From contig NZ_BSTM01000013.1 of NCBI RefSeq assembly GCF_030269515.1, positions 62,001-126,000 of the forward strand: a stretch of 64,000 nucleotides of DNA, given 5' to 3'. Both the position numbers and the translations under genes were made by a program. The notes beneath the pieces were generated by a model, which was given only the letters and a program-made list of their open reading frames with translations, did no database searches and was not told the DNA's origin. The DNA is from Actinomadura sp. NBRC 104412 (GTDB lineage Bacteria; Actinomycetota; Actinomycetes; Streptosporangiales; Streptosporangiaceae). Positions 1 through 8,007 of the stretch are shown here, in pieces; the stretch's first letter is position 1; the number at the start of each line of letters is the position of its first letter.

Positions 1-33
1 CGAACTCCGGGTGGGTCCCGAGGAGGCAGTCAG

Positions 34-1110
34 ATGCTGAACACGACACAAGGCACCACCCCCAAAACGGCGTCCAGAAGAACATCAATCCTCACTCTGA
101 TCATCGCGGTCGTCATGCTCTTCGGACCGGCGCCCGGCGCTCTCGCCGGGCTCGCCGCCGAGCCCACGCCGCCCACGCAGCCCGCGTCCGGCCCGGGAGG
201 TGCGGACTACCAGTGGTCGGCGTCCACCGTTCGCCGCATCACCTTCACCGACCGCACCAAGGACTACTGGGTCTTCGGCCCCTCGGGCTGGCAGGGAAGC
301 GGACCCGCGCCTTCGACCGCGCCCCTGGTCGCCCTCCTGCACGGGTGGCTCGGCGACGACCCTCAGTGGTACGAAGACTGGATCGCGCACCTCGTACGCA
401 AGGGGAACGTGGTCATCTTCCCGCGCTTCCAGACGAGCGCGCTGACACCACCGCGGGAATTCACGTCCAACGCCATCTACTCCATCAAGCACGCGCTGGC
501 GCCGTCCAGCCCGGCGTTCCCCGCCGGGTCCGTGCTGCCCGACACCACGCTCGGGATGACGCTCATCGCCCACTCCTACGGCGGGCCGGTCAGCGCCAAC
601 ATCGCCGCCCGCTGGTCGGCGGAGTCGCTTCCGCAGCCCAAGGCGATCCTGTTCGCCGAGCCTCACAACGGGACCATCGATTCGTCCCTGGCCGGCATCC
701 CCGCCACGACCAAGATCGGCTGCCTGGTCGGTGACGTGGACACGATCGTCGGCCGCACCGGCTGCGACGCGCTCTGGGACCTGACCGGCCACGTTCCCGT
801 GACCAACCGCAACTACCTGTGGATGTTCAACGACACGCACGGGACCCCGGATCTCATCGCCGATCACCGCGTGCCGACCAGCAACAGGGACGGTGCCGTG
901 GTCGACGCGCTGGACTGGTACGGCATCTGGAAACTCGGGGACGCGCTGCGCAACTGCGGCTTCTTCGGCACCGACTGCGACTACGCGCTCGGGAACACGG
1001 CGCGGCAGACCTCGCTCGGCGCGTGGAGCGATGGGGTGCCGGTCCGTCCGCTGTCCGTCTCGACCACCAAGCCGCCCTGCCCGCCGGGCAGCGGCACGAA
1101 GGGCTGCTGA
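34..1110 (+). CDS. Secreted alpha/beta-hydrolase fold protein
   Basis: 358 aa. Residues 18-42 form a hydrophobic stretch ending in small residues, so the protein is probably exported by a Sec-type signal. The mature part has an alpha/beta-hydrolase core: an HGW oxyanion-hole segment at residues 103-105 and a nucleophile elbow AHSYGG with Ser181. Asp235 or Asp237 and His278 are candidates for the rest of the triad. An AGGAGG ribosome site about 10 bases upstream supports this ATG. The next secreted protein gene starts 1 base after the stop, so the two are probably cotranscribed. The fold is clear; the substrate (ester, lipid or peptide) cannot be told from sequence. Confidence 0.75.
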   Translation: MLNTTQGTTPKTASRRTSILTLIIAVVMLFGPAPGALAGLAAEPTPPTQPASGPGGADYQWSASTVRRITFTDRTKDYWVFGPSGWQGSGPAPSTAPLVALLHGWLGDDPQWYEDWIAHLVRKGNVVIFPRFQTSALTPPREFTSNAIYSIKHALAPSSPAFPAGSVLPDTTLGMTLIAHSYGGPVSANIAARWSAESLPQPKAILFAEPHNGTIDSSLAGIPATTKIGCLVGDVDTIVGRTGCDALWDLTGHVPVTNRNYLWMFNDTHGTPDLIADHRVPTSNRDGAVVDALDWYGIWKLGDALRNCGFFGTDCDYALGNTARQTSLGAWSDGVPVRPLSVSTTKPPCPPGSGTKGC

Positions 1111-1111
1111 C

Positions 1112-2407
1112 ATGCCGGGAAAACTCGTCAAGGCAACGGCCCTGGCGTTCCTGGTGCTGGCCTCACTGGGGGCGTCCTCGCTCCACGCCGCCCCTCGCGC
1201 CCTGGACCGGCTCCCGTCGGTCTACGGGCCAGGCTGGTCCGCCGCCCACGCCGACGCCAAGAACACCGACTATTCACCGGTAACGGGCGCGAGAGACCTG
1301 ACCCAGGCATGGCAGCGCAGCTTCCCAGGCAGCATCTATCTGGGCGCGACCAACGACGCCTCCGGGCGGGTGTACGTGACCACGAACGGCCTGGGATGCC
1401 ACCTGCACGCGCTCGACGTGACGACCGGGAGAACGGTGTGGTGCTCCAGCGAGGTCGATCGCCAGGCCGTCGCCTCCTCCGCCCTTCTCGACCGGGACGG
1501 ACATCTCTATCTCGCCGACGGCGAGGCCATGCACTCGTTCGACGCCGACGGGAGCGTCCGATGGGAGACCCCCATCGTCGGAACGCCGCTCTCGGCACAG
1601 TTCACACCCGCCGGCAACCTCATCTTCATCACTCACATCGGGCGGATCTACGTACTGAACCGCGCGACCGGCCAGCCCATCCTCCCGCCCATGGAACTCA
1701 TCCCGGGCGCGCCTGTGACCGACGACACAGGGGCATGCATGCGCGGCACCGAAGAATGCCCGTCCTCCAACACCCTCGCGGTCGACCTCGACACCGGCCG
1801 CATCTTCTTCACCTTCTGGGACAAGGGCGCGCCGAGCGCCGACATCCGGGCCATGCAACTGGACGAGGGAACCAGCCCTTCGATCCGTCCACTGTGGAAG
1901 AACGAGTCGTTGCCCGGAGGAAGCGCGACCAGTCCAGACCTGTCGGCGGACGGATCCCGCGTCTATGTCGGCGACAACGAAGGCGGAATCCACGCCCTGG
2001 ACGCCGCGACCGGTGAGACGATCTGGAGCCACGCCACCGGCTATGCGGCCGGCGGCAGCCCGTCCCTCTCCCCCGAGGGCCTCATCATGCCGTCGGGCGG
2101 CGGAGACGGCGGACTGATGGCGATCAAGGACATGGGCGACAGGGCCCAGCGGGTCTGGACGAAGGACGCCCTGGTGAACCGCGGCATCCCCACGCAGGCC
2201 GCCGGTGGCGTCGCCTACGCGGCGGTCTCGACGACGCTGGGCAACGACCTCGTCGTGGTCGACACCGCCACCGGCGCCGAACTCGACCGGGAACCGATGC
2301 CGGGCCTGACCATCTTCACCGTCGGGACGACCGTCGCCCCCGACGGAACCGTCCTCGTGCCGACCATCACCGGAGACCTGTTCGCGTTCCGCCCAGCGCA
2401 AGGCTGA
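1112..2407 (+). CDS. Secreted PQQ-type beta-propeller repeat protein
   Basis: 431 aa, starting at the ATG directly after the preceding stop. A signal peptide (basic start, then about 17 hydrophobic residues and an Ala-rich cleavage region) is followed by repeated blades of the type ALDxxTGxxxW, for example ALDVTTGRTVWC and ALDAATGETIWSHATG. These are typical of PQQ-binding-like/YncE-type propellers. It is too short for a quinoprotein dehydrogenase and shows no haem site, so it is more likely a structural or ligand-binding extracellular propeller acting with the upstream hydrolase. A strong hairpin follows the stop. The exact function is not recognised. Confidence 0.75.
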   Translation: MPGKLVKATALAFLVLASLGASSLHAAPRALDRLPSVYGPGWSAAHADAKNTDYSPVTGARDLTQAWQRSFPGSIYLGATNDASGRVYVTTNGLGCHLHALDVTTGRTVWCSSEVDRQAVASSALLDRDGHLYLADGEAMHSFDADGSVRWETPIVGTPLSAQFTPAGNLIFITHIGRIYVLNRATGQPILPPMELIPGAPVTDDTGACMRGTEECPSSNTLAVDLDTGRIFFTFWDKGAPSADIRAMQLDEGTSPSIRPLWKNESLPGGSATSPDLSADGSRVYVGDNEGGIHALDAATGETIWSHATGYAAGGSPSLSPEGLIMPSGGGDGGLMAIKDMGDRAQRVWTKDALVNRGIPTQAAGGVAYAAVSTTLGNDLVVVDTATGAELDREPMPGLTIFTVGTTVAPDGTVLVPTITGDLFAFRPAQG

Positions 2408-2416
2408 TCCCCCTGT

Positions 2417-2454
2417 GCCCGATGCCGAGCGGCGTTGTCCGCTCGGCATCGGGC
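2417..2454 (+). terminator. Strong hairpin terminator
   Basis: A perfect 16-bp inverted repeat (2417-2432 against 2439-2454) with a 6-base loop starts 10 bases after the stop of the propeller gene. There is no long T-run, as is usual in actinomycetes. Confidence 0.85.
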
Positions 2455-3144
2455 ATTCCGGCTTACGGCGACGCGCTCGGCGGCCGCGAACCCCGCGGCA
2501 TGGCGAACCCGGCGAGCAGCCCGCAAGTGTGAGGTGCGACCAGCAGCGCGGCATCGTCCGCACGGGGTCGACGTGGTCGCGTCCCCAGTGAATGCCCTGA
2601 ACACTGCCGTACGACCTTTCCGTGACACCGGCGGTGGTCAGGACGACCCGGCCGCCAGGGAACTCGGCCGGTGGACGTTGTCGTCCGGCACGGTGGTGTT
2701 GAGTCGCTCGGAGTCGTCCAGGCACTCGGCGAACGCGGTACACAGCTCGCGAAGGCCGCTGCGGAATCGGCTACCGCGACTTCGCGGCCAGTTGTGCGAA
2801 CCAGGTGTCGGGCGCGCGGACGGCTCTGCATCCGTCCAGACAGGCCCAGGTGGCGGTGAGCGGCGCATCGCCGCATGCAGGTCGGTCGGGAATCCCGCAC
2901 TGTCCCGGAATGCTGGAAGAAGCCGCCTTGACGACGCAGCGAGCCGAGCTCGTCTGGCCGGTGTCAAACAGCGCTGCCTTCTTCCAGCCGGGGTACCTGG
3001 TTCGCATTCGCCCATCCCCTTATCTGCCGACTGAGCCACGCCCACACCTCCTGCCAAGTCCCCCTTGACCAGCGCGGCGAACGGCAGCGCGGCCGACCGC
3101 GTGGTGCGTTTTCGTCGCGAATCTCCAGGACCTTGATGGCGCGC
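2455..3144. other. 690-base stretch without a recognisable gene
   Basis: Open frames exist on both strands but none has convincing codon bias, a ribosome site or family similarity. A minus-strand frame near 2771-3007 encodes a Cys/Trp-containing segment (WACLDGCRAV) faintly like actinobacterial integrase or transposase remnants. I cannot support a call. Composition looks somewhat less GC-rich than the flanks, consistent with decayed mobile DNA. Confidence 0.4.
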
Positions 3145-3729
3145 TCAGGAGACGATTCCGGCCAGCAGCGTGTCGAGTCCGTCTTTGATGCGTTCGAGGC
3201 TCATCGTGCGGCGCTGGTGAACGAACAGCTCGGCGGCCAACGGTGCCAGCAGGGCGTCGGCCAGGTAGTGCGCGTCCAGACCGGGGCGCAGCTCGGCGAT
3301 CAGCATCGCCAGATGCTGGTGGTAGGCGGCGTAGGCGCCGCTTTCCACGCGGGCCATCGGTGTGGCGGACTCCGCAGTCAGCAGCAGCTCCGCCTGGTCC
3401 TCGGTGCGATCGACCAAGGCGTGCAGGAAGGCGCGCACCCGCACCGCCGGGGGCGCGCCGGGCCCCAGGGGCGCGGGCCCGCGCAAGAACGCGTCCTGGA
3501 AGCGGCGTTCCTGCTCGTCGACGAGCGCGTAGACCAGGCCGGAGAGGTCGGTGAACCGACGGTAGACCGTGCCGACCCCCACCCCGGCGGCGGCCGCCAC
3601 CGCGTCCATCGACAGGGCGCCGGCGCCCCGCTCGGCCACGATCGCCATGGCGGCCGAGAGGATCCGCCGCCGGTTGCGGGCCGCGTCCGCTCGCTCGGAG
3701 GACCGGCGCCGACCGGGCTGGTCGAGCAT
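3145..3729 (-). CDS. TetR-family transcriptional repressor
   Basis: 194 aa. The N-terminal helix-turn-helix (about residues 20-65) has the family pattern NRRRILSAAMAIVAERG followed by AAAGVGVGTVYRRF. The C-terminal ligand-binding half is alanine- and leucine-rich, of usual family length. It is transcribed away from an SDR gene; the 94 bases between the two starts hold a long palindrome and related imperfect copies. It therefore probably represses both itself and the SDR/exporter pair. The ligand is unknown. Confidence 0.9.
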   Translation of the reverse strand: MLDQPGRRRSSERADAARNRRRILSAAMAIVAERGAGALSMDAVAAAAGVGVGTVYRRFTDLSGLVYALVDEQERRFQDAFLRGPAPLGPGAPPAVRVRAFLHALVDRTEDQAELLLTAESATPMARVESGAYAAYHQHLAMLIAELRPGLDAHYLADALLAPLAAELFVHQRRTMSLERIKDGLDTLLAGIVS

Positions 3730-3783
3730 CCCCCCACCCTATCGGAGAACTTTCCAGTTGAAATCCGGAGAATCCTCCGCTTA

Positions 3784-3811
3784 CTCTATCCGGAGAATTC
3801 TCCGGATAGAG
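3784..3811. promoter_or_regulatory. 28-bp perfect palindrome, TetR operator candidate
   Basis: A perfect inverted repeat centred on GAATTC, with half-site CTATCCGGAGAATT, sits 12 bases before the SDR start. Degenerate copies of the half-site (ATCGGAGAAC at 3741, ATCCGGAGAAT at 3763) lie nearer the tetR start. This arrangement suits a repressor controlling both divergent genes. Confidence 0.75.
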
Positions 3812-3823
3812 GGGTTCGGGCAC

Positions 3824-4573
3824 ATGGCGAACGAGGACGACCTCACAGGCAGGGCGGCGCTGGTCACCGGCGGCAGTCGCGGCATCGGCGCGGCGGTCGC
3901 CCGGGCCCTGGCCGAGCGCGGCGCCGATGTCGCGATCACCTACGTCAACGCGGCGAACCGCGCGAAGGCGGTCGTCGCCGATATCGAGGCTCGTGGACAC
4001 CGCGCCGCCGCCATCCGTACCGACGTGGCCGACGCGCACGCCGTCGCGGCCGCCGTGGACCACGCCCGCGACGCCCTCGGCCGCCTGGACATCCTGGTCA
4101 ACAACGCGGGCGTCTTCCCCAACGGGCCGCTGGAGGAGGTACACCTCGACGAGACCGACAGCGCGCTCGCCGTCCATGTGCGCGCGGCCTTCGTCGCCGC
4201 GCAGGCCGCCGCCCGCCACATGGACGACGGTGGCCGCATCATCAGCATCGGAAGCTGCTTCGCGGAGCGGGTCCCCTACCCCGGCGTCACCCTCTACGCC
4301 ATGACGAAGGCCGCACTCACCGGGCTCACCAAGGGGCTGGCGCGCGACCTCGGACCACGGGGCATCACCGCCAACGTCGTGCACCCCGGCTCCACCGACA
4401 CCGACATGAACCCCGCCGACGGCCCCGGCGCCGATGCCGAGCGCGAACTGATCGCCCTCGGCCGCTACGCCGAGGCCGAGGAGATCGCCGCGACCATCGC
4501 CCACCTCGCCGGGCCCGCCGGCGCGTACATCACCGGTACCGCGATCGCCGTGGACGGCGGCTTCGCCGCATGA
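3824..4573 (+). CDS. SDR-family NAD(P)-dependent oxidoreductase
   Basis: 249 aa, a classical short-chain dehydrogenase. It has a TGGSRGIG cofactor motif near residues 15-22, NNAG, a catalytic YAMTK (Tyr-x-x-x-Lys) and the terminal TGTAIAVDGGF typical of the FabG-like group. The ATG lies just after the large palindrome. The gene overlaps the possible upstream start of the downstream exporter by an ATGA, so the two are translated together. The divergent TetR gene probably controls it. The substrate is unknown; FabG-like members reduce or oxidise keto/hydroxy groups. Confidence 0.88.
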   Translation: MANEDDLTGRAALVTGGSRGIGAAVARALAERGADVAITYVNAANRAKAVVADIEARGHRAAAIRTDVADAHAVAAAVDHARDALGRLDILVNNAGVFPNGPLEEVHLDETDSALAVHVRAAFVAAQAAARHMDDGGRIISIGSCFAERVPYPGVTLYAMTKAALTGLTKGLARDLGPRGITANVVHPGSTDTDMNPADGPGADAERELIALGRYAEAEEIAATIAHLAGPAGAYITGTAIAVDGGFAA

Positions 4574-4602
4574 CAAGCCCTACGAGGACGGGAAGACCAC
4601 AG

Positions 4603-4920
4603 ATGGCCTGGCTCATGCTGATCGGTGCGGGACTGCTGGAGATCGTGTGGGCGATAGCGCTCAAACAGAGCGCCGGGTTCACCCGGCCTTGGCCCACCGC
4701 GCTGGGCGTCACGACCGCCGCCGCCAGCTTCGTCATGCTGACAGCGGCCCTCAAGAGCCTGCCCGTCGGCACCGCGTACGCCGTGTGGGTCGGCGTCGGC
4801 ACCCTCGGTGTGGCCGTCACCGGCATCGCCGTCCTGCACGAAAGCCACTCCCCCGCGCGGCTGACGTTCCTCGCGTTGATCCTCACCGGAGTCATCGGCC
4901 TCAAGGCGATCGGCGAATGA
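4603..4920 (+). CDS. SMR-family exporter, guanidinium exporter (Gdx/SugE) type
   Basis: 105 aa with four predicted membrane helices, the standard size for small multidrug resistance proteins. The Gdx/SugE subgroup is indicated by GLLEIVWAIALKQS (membrane Glu of helix 1), LPVGTAYAVWVGVG and the final GVIGLKAIGE. Known Gdx proteins export guanidinium in exchange for protons. I chose the ATG before AWLMLIG, which gives family length and has a GGAAG site. An ATG at 4570, overlapping the SDR stop, is possible and would add 11 residues. No ykkC guanidine riboswitch was recognised upstream; the likely control is the TetR operator at 3784. Confidence 0.85.
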   Translation: MAWLMLIGAGLLEIVWAIALKQSAGFTRPWPTALGVTTAAASFVMLTAALKSLPVGTAYAVWVGVGTLGVAVTGIAVLHESHSPARLTFLALILTGVIGLKAIGE

Positions 4921-4924
4921 GGGC

Positions 4925-5364
4925 CGGCACCAAGACACCGCGCTCCGGCACGATCCGCGCCGGGCGCACGGAGCCGGGCGTGAGAACGGTTGGCGTCCTT
5001 TGCGGCTCTGGCTTGCCCTTGCCCCTGTAGGGCGTGAGCAGTGGCGCCCGCGCCGTGGTAGCCGCAGCTTGACAGCTAACCGCATGGGATGTCTTGTCGG
5101 CCAGTACCAGCAGCCCGGCAGCCTCCAGCACGCGCAGGACTCCCCAGATGCGGGCCGCCGTCAGGTCGTACGTGCTGCCGGGCAGCGCGGCGAGCTCTGC
5201 GCACGTCTGGCCCTTGCGCAGGTGGATAGCACCATCGGCGCTAGTGTGCCGGACGTGAGTGCCCGGCCTTTGCCGCCGATTCCCGCACGGTGCCGGCGGG
5301 CCACGCCCGCCGTGTAGTCCAGGGTCCGGCGCGGCAACGGCAGCGAAGAACGATAGAAAAGCAC
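4925..5364 (-). pseudogene. Decayed IS5-family transposase
   Basis: Three pieces of one transposase can be read in different frames on the minus strand. From 5364: LPLPRRTLDYTAGVARRHR, the N-terminus. After a frame change: HLRKGQTCAELA, the helix-turn-helix part. A large internal section, including catalytic acidic residues, is missing. Then come GSTYDLTAARIWGVLRVL and LTPYRGKGKPEPQ, and in a third frame DANRSHARLRAPG. These match the order of actinobacterial IS5/IS1647-like transposases. No terminal inverted repeats were recognised. It is an inactive relic behind the exporter gene. Confidence 0.7.
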
Positions 5365-5496
5365 GTGAAGCCTCTGGTGGGGCCAAGGTTGCTGTGATCA
5401 GCGGCCTCCGGCCGTAGGTGAAGAAGACTCACCAGGTGTTGCGGACGTTCGTGACGCTGGGAGCGATCGACGCGTCGGGCGTGTTGATCGCGAGCA

Positions 5497-6054
5497 TCAG
5501 GCCGCCAACCCTCGTAGCGCGAGGTCAACCTGATGCTCGATCGTGCCAGGCGCCGGTTCGGGGATGAGTTGCACGATCCGGATGAGGCCGAGGAGCTGGT
5601 AGGCGATGTCCTCCGCGGTGACGTCCGGGGCAAGGGTGCGGTCGTTGGCGGATCGCTCGATGGCTTCGCGGCCAACGGTTGTCAGATGGGCAAGGCATCG
5701 CTCGAGATCCGCGTCGGAGGGGGATCCGCCCGCGAGTAGGTCGATCATGGCCTTGTTGGCGGTGAGTTGAGCCAGTGTCCTGGTGAAGAGTTCCCGCAGT
5801 CCGTCGATCGCCGACGCCCGATCAGGGAGGCGCGTGACGGCGAGCTCGGCGAGGTCGGACCCGGCGATGGCCTGCACGAGGTCTTCCCTGGTGGGGAAGT
5901 GCCGGTAGAGCGTGCCGATGCCGACTCCCGCCGCCGCCGCGACCGCACGCATGTCGACGGAAAGGCCGTGGTGCCGGAACGCGTCTTCTGCGGCCTTCAG
6001 GATCCGTTCCTTGTTCGCCACCGCGTCGCGTCGCTGCTTCCGGCCTTCCGCCAT
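5497..6054 (-). CDS. TetR/AcrR-family transcriptional regulator
   Basis: 185 aa. The DNA-binding domain (about residues 14-60) reads KERILKAAEDAFRHHG then AAAGVGIGTLYRHFPTREDL, a textbook TetR N-terminus. The C-terminal domain (RELFTRTLAQL, IAYQLLGLIRIVQ) is of the SbtR-like type. The gene is divergent from an SDR-like gene, and two inverted repeats with GGAAC/GTTCC arms lie between the starts. It probably represses itself and that gene. Confidence 0.9.
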   Translation of the reverse strand: MAEGRKQRRDAVANKERILKAAEDAFRHHGLSVDMRAVAAAAGVGIGTLYRHFPTREDLVQAIAGSDLAELAVTRLPDRASAIDGLRELFTRTLAQLTANKAMIDLLAGGSPSDADLERCLAHLTTVGREAIERSANDRTLAPDVTAEDIAYQLLGLIRIVQLIPEPAPGTIEHQVDLALRGLAA

Positions 6055-6072
6055 GTCCTCAGCATAACAATA

Positions 6073-6088
6073 CGGAACATGCGTTCCG
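6073..6088. promoter_or_regulatory. TetR operator candidate, copy 1
   Basis: CGGAACATGCGTTCCG: arms CGGAAC and GTTCCG around a 4-base spacer, 18 bases from the tetR start. The same arms recur at 6105. Confidence 0.6.
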
Positions 6089-6104
6089 CATCGGCGCTAC
6101 ACTG

Positions 6105-6126
6105 TTCCGGAACTAGCGTTCCGGAA
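6105..6126. promoter_or_regulatory. TetR operator candidate, copy 2
   Basis: Perfect 9-bp arms TTCCGGAAC and GTTCCGGAA around the spacer TAGC, ending 15 bases before the GTG start of the SDR-like gene. It is a longer version of the site at 6073, fitting one dimeric regulator with two sites. Confidence 0.68.
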
Positions 6127-6141
6127 AGATGGGGGGGCGTC

Positions 6142-6963
6142 GTGAGGACGATCGTGGTCACGGGAGGCACGGACGGGATGGGCGCCGCCCTGGCGCGCCA
6201 CTACCTCGCGGCAGGGGATCGCGTGGTGGTGATCGGGCGTAGCCGCGCCAAGTTCGAGGCGCTGGTCGCGGCCTCGGCGCATCGGTCCCCTTCGGCGCCA
6301 TCCAGGGGCGAGTTCATCGCGGCCGACCTCTCCCTCGTTGAGGACGGTCGCCGCGTGGTCAGCCTGCTGAAGGAGACCCACGAACGCATCGACGCGCTGG
6401 TGCTCGCGGCGTCGTTCATCCGGCAGCGCCGGCAGAGCACCCCCGAAGGGCACGAGGCGTCCTGGTCGCTGTTCTTCCTCAGCAAGTACCTGTTCGTCAC
6501 GCGACTTGCCGACCTTCTGCGCGTCGGCGACAGGCCGGTCATCGTGAACACCGCTGTCCCGGGCGCCCGCCCGGGTGCCATCGCGTTCGACGATCTGGAG
6601 ATGGTCCACGGGTTCACCTTCAAACGGTCGAACGCTCAGCAGCGTCGAGCGAACGAACTGCTCGGAATCCTCGCCACCGACCAGAACCCGGATCTCAGCT
6701 ACGTCACCTGGGGACCCGCCCGCCTGGTCCGCTCCAGCCTCGCCGGCGACCTGGGGCCGGGCATGAAGATCGCTGCCGCCGTTCTGGGGCCGTTGCTGGG
6801 CCAACGTCCCGACGATGCGATCCAGCCGATCATCGACATCATCGACACGCCCACCCCGGGTCGAGCCGCCTACCGCGGTGCCAGGAAACGCCCGCTCACC
6901 GTCGGTGCCCAGGACGATAAGGACGCTGCACGCCTCGCCTTTGCCGTCGAGGAGATCCTCTGA
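6142..6963 (+). CDS. Atypical SDR-like NAD(P)-binding protein
   Basis: 273 aa from a GTG preceded by a G-rich ribosome site. The N-terminus is a Rossmann motif, TIVVTGGTDGMGAALARHY. The NNAG position reads LAAS, and no clear Tyr-x-x-x-Lys pair is present where expected (SNAQQRRANELL). The protein resembles SDRs of the retinol-dehydrogenase/oxidoreductase type but may not be a classical dehydrogenase. It follows the operator at 6105 and is divergent from a TetR gene, so it is probably its main target. The role is unknown. Confidence 0.75.
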   Translation: MRTIVVTGGTDGMGAALARHYLAAGDRVVVIGRSRAKFEALVAASAHRSPSAPSRGEFIAADLSLVEDGRRVVSLLKETHERIDALVLAASFIRQRRQSTPEGHEASWSLFFLSKYLFVTRLADLLRVGDRPVIVNTAVPGARPGAIAFDDLEMVHGFTFKRSNAQQRRANELLGILATDQNPDLSYVTWGPARLVRSSLAGDLGPGMKIAAAVLGPLLGQRPDDAIQPIIDIIDTPTPGRAAYRGARKRPLTVGAQDDKDAARLAFAVEEIL

Positions 6964-7139
6964 CGCCGCACCGTGTCGAGGCACCTCGCGAGGCTCGGAC
7001 TTGGTCAACGGCGGTGCATCGACCCCAGCGGCGGGCGCGAAGCGCGGCCACGTCTACCTGCACTCCATGGCTGACGGGTTCTCCCGGCTCGCCTACACCG
7101 AACCCCCTGGCCGATGAGAAGGGCGCCACCGGGGATGGA

Positions 7140-7982
7140 TCACTCGGCGGGGAGGCGACGCTCGGTAATGAACCTGGAGTGGGGAGGGCGGCGGATGCGC
7201 GCACGGGCCTGAGGGGAGGCGGCGTCGATGACGCGGTCCTTCAGGTTCAGGCAGACGCGCTGATGGGTCGCGGAAAGGTGCGAGCCGGCGAGCCGGGCGA
7301 CCGCCTCACCGTCTCCGGCGGCGATCAGCTCGATGATCCGGCGATGGGTGACGATCACGTCGTTGCGCTCGTCCGCCGCCGGGTAGCTGCCGCTCGGAGC
7401 GGCCGTCTGGGCCCACTGCTCCTCCTGCACCGACCACAGGGAGGTCAGGCTGCCGATCACCAGGCGCAGGGTGGCGTTCTCGTGGAAGGACACGATCTCG
7501 TCGTGGAAGGCCCGGGCGATACGGGTGAACTCGACGTCGTCGGTGAGGTGCTCCTCACTGATCGCGACCAGTTCCTCCAGCCGCGGGATGACGACCTCGG
7601 CACGGTCGGGGCGGGCGGCGCACGCCTTGGCGGCGAGGGGTTCGAGCTCCGCCAGCGCGTTCGCCAGATCCGTGACGTTCACCCGGAGTGCCTGGAGGGT
7701 CAGCCCCAGCGCGTACCCGGCGGTGCCCTCGTCGGGGGCGTGCACGATCGCGCCACCGACATTGCCGCGGCGGATGGTGATCAGGCCCTCGGTCTCCAGA
7801 ATGCGCAGGCCCTCGCGAACCGACGGGTAGCTCACACCGAACTCGGCGACCAACTCGTCCTGTTTTGGGAGCTCGGAGCCATTGACGAGGTCGGCGGTAA
7901 GGATCCGGTGCCGTAGCGCCGCCGCGACCTCTTCCGCGATGCGCGTCTGGCCGAGACGGCCCCCGCCGGGTGGCAAAACCAT
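7140..7982 (-). CDS. GntR-family regulator with FCD ligand domain (FadR subfamily)
   Basis: 280 aa. The N-terminal winged helix (about residues 10-75) includes VAAALRHRILTADLVNGSELP and YPSVREGLRILETEGLITIRRG. The C-terminal FCD helical domain has the metal-site signature residues in FHDEIVSFHENATL and HRRIIELIAAGD. The ATG is only 7 bases from a TAGGAT -10-like box, suggesting leaderless translation. It lies at the downstream end of the minus-strand catabolic operon and is the best candidate for its specific regulator, sensing a carboxylic or acyl-CoA intermediate. Confidence 0.88.
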   Translation of the reverse strand: MVLPPGGGRLGQTRIAEEVAAALRHRILTADLVNGSELPKQDELVAEFGVSYPSVREGLRILETEGLITIRRGNVGGAIVHAPDEGTAGYALGLTLQALRVNVTDLANALAELEPLAAKACAARPDRAEVVIPRLEELVAISEEHLTDDVEFTRIARAFHDEIVSFHENATLRLVIGSLTSLWSVQEEQWAQTAAPSGSYPAADERNDVIVTHRRIIELIAAGDGEAVARLAGSHLSATHQRVCLNLKDRVIDAASPQARARIRRPPHSRFITERRLPAE

Positions 7983-7994
7983 ACTTACAATCCT
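7980..7994 (-). promoter_or_regulatory. Recurrent AT-rich motif, copy A (before gntR)
   Basis: AGGATTGTAAGTATG on the minus strand, overlapping the -10/start of the GntR gene. It shares A..ATT...A with four other promoter regions of the 7-26 kb island (15128, 18574, 24014, 25715). It may be an operator of the GntR protein, or partly a shared -10 element. Confidence 0.4.
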
Positions 7995-8007
7995 AGCAGG
8001 GAAAGAG

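Noticed and set aside
3020-4576. 518-codon minus-strand frame across the tetR/SDR region
   Set aside because: It runs through the operator and opposite the SDR gene with no family match; the SDR and TetR proteins explain the region.
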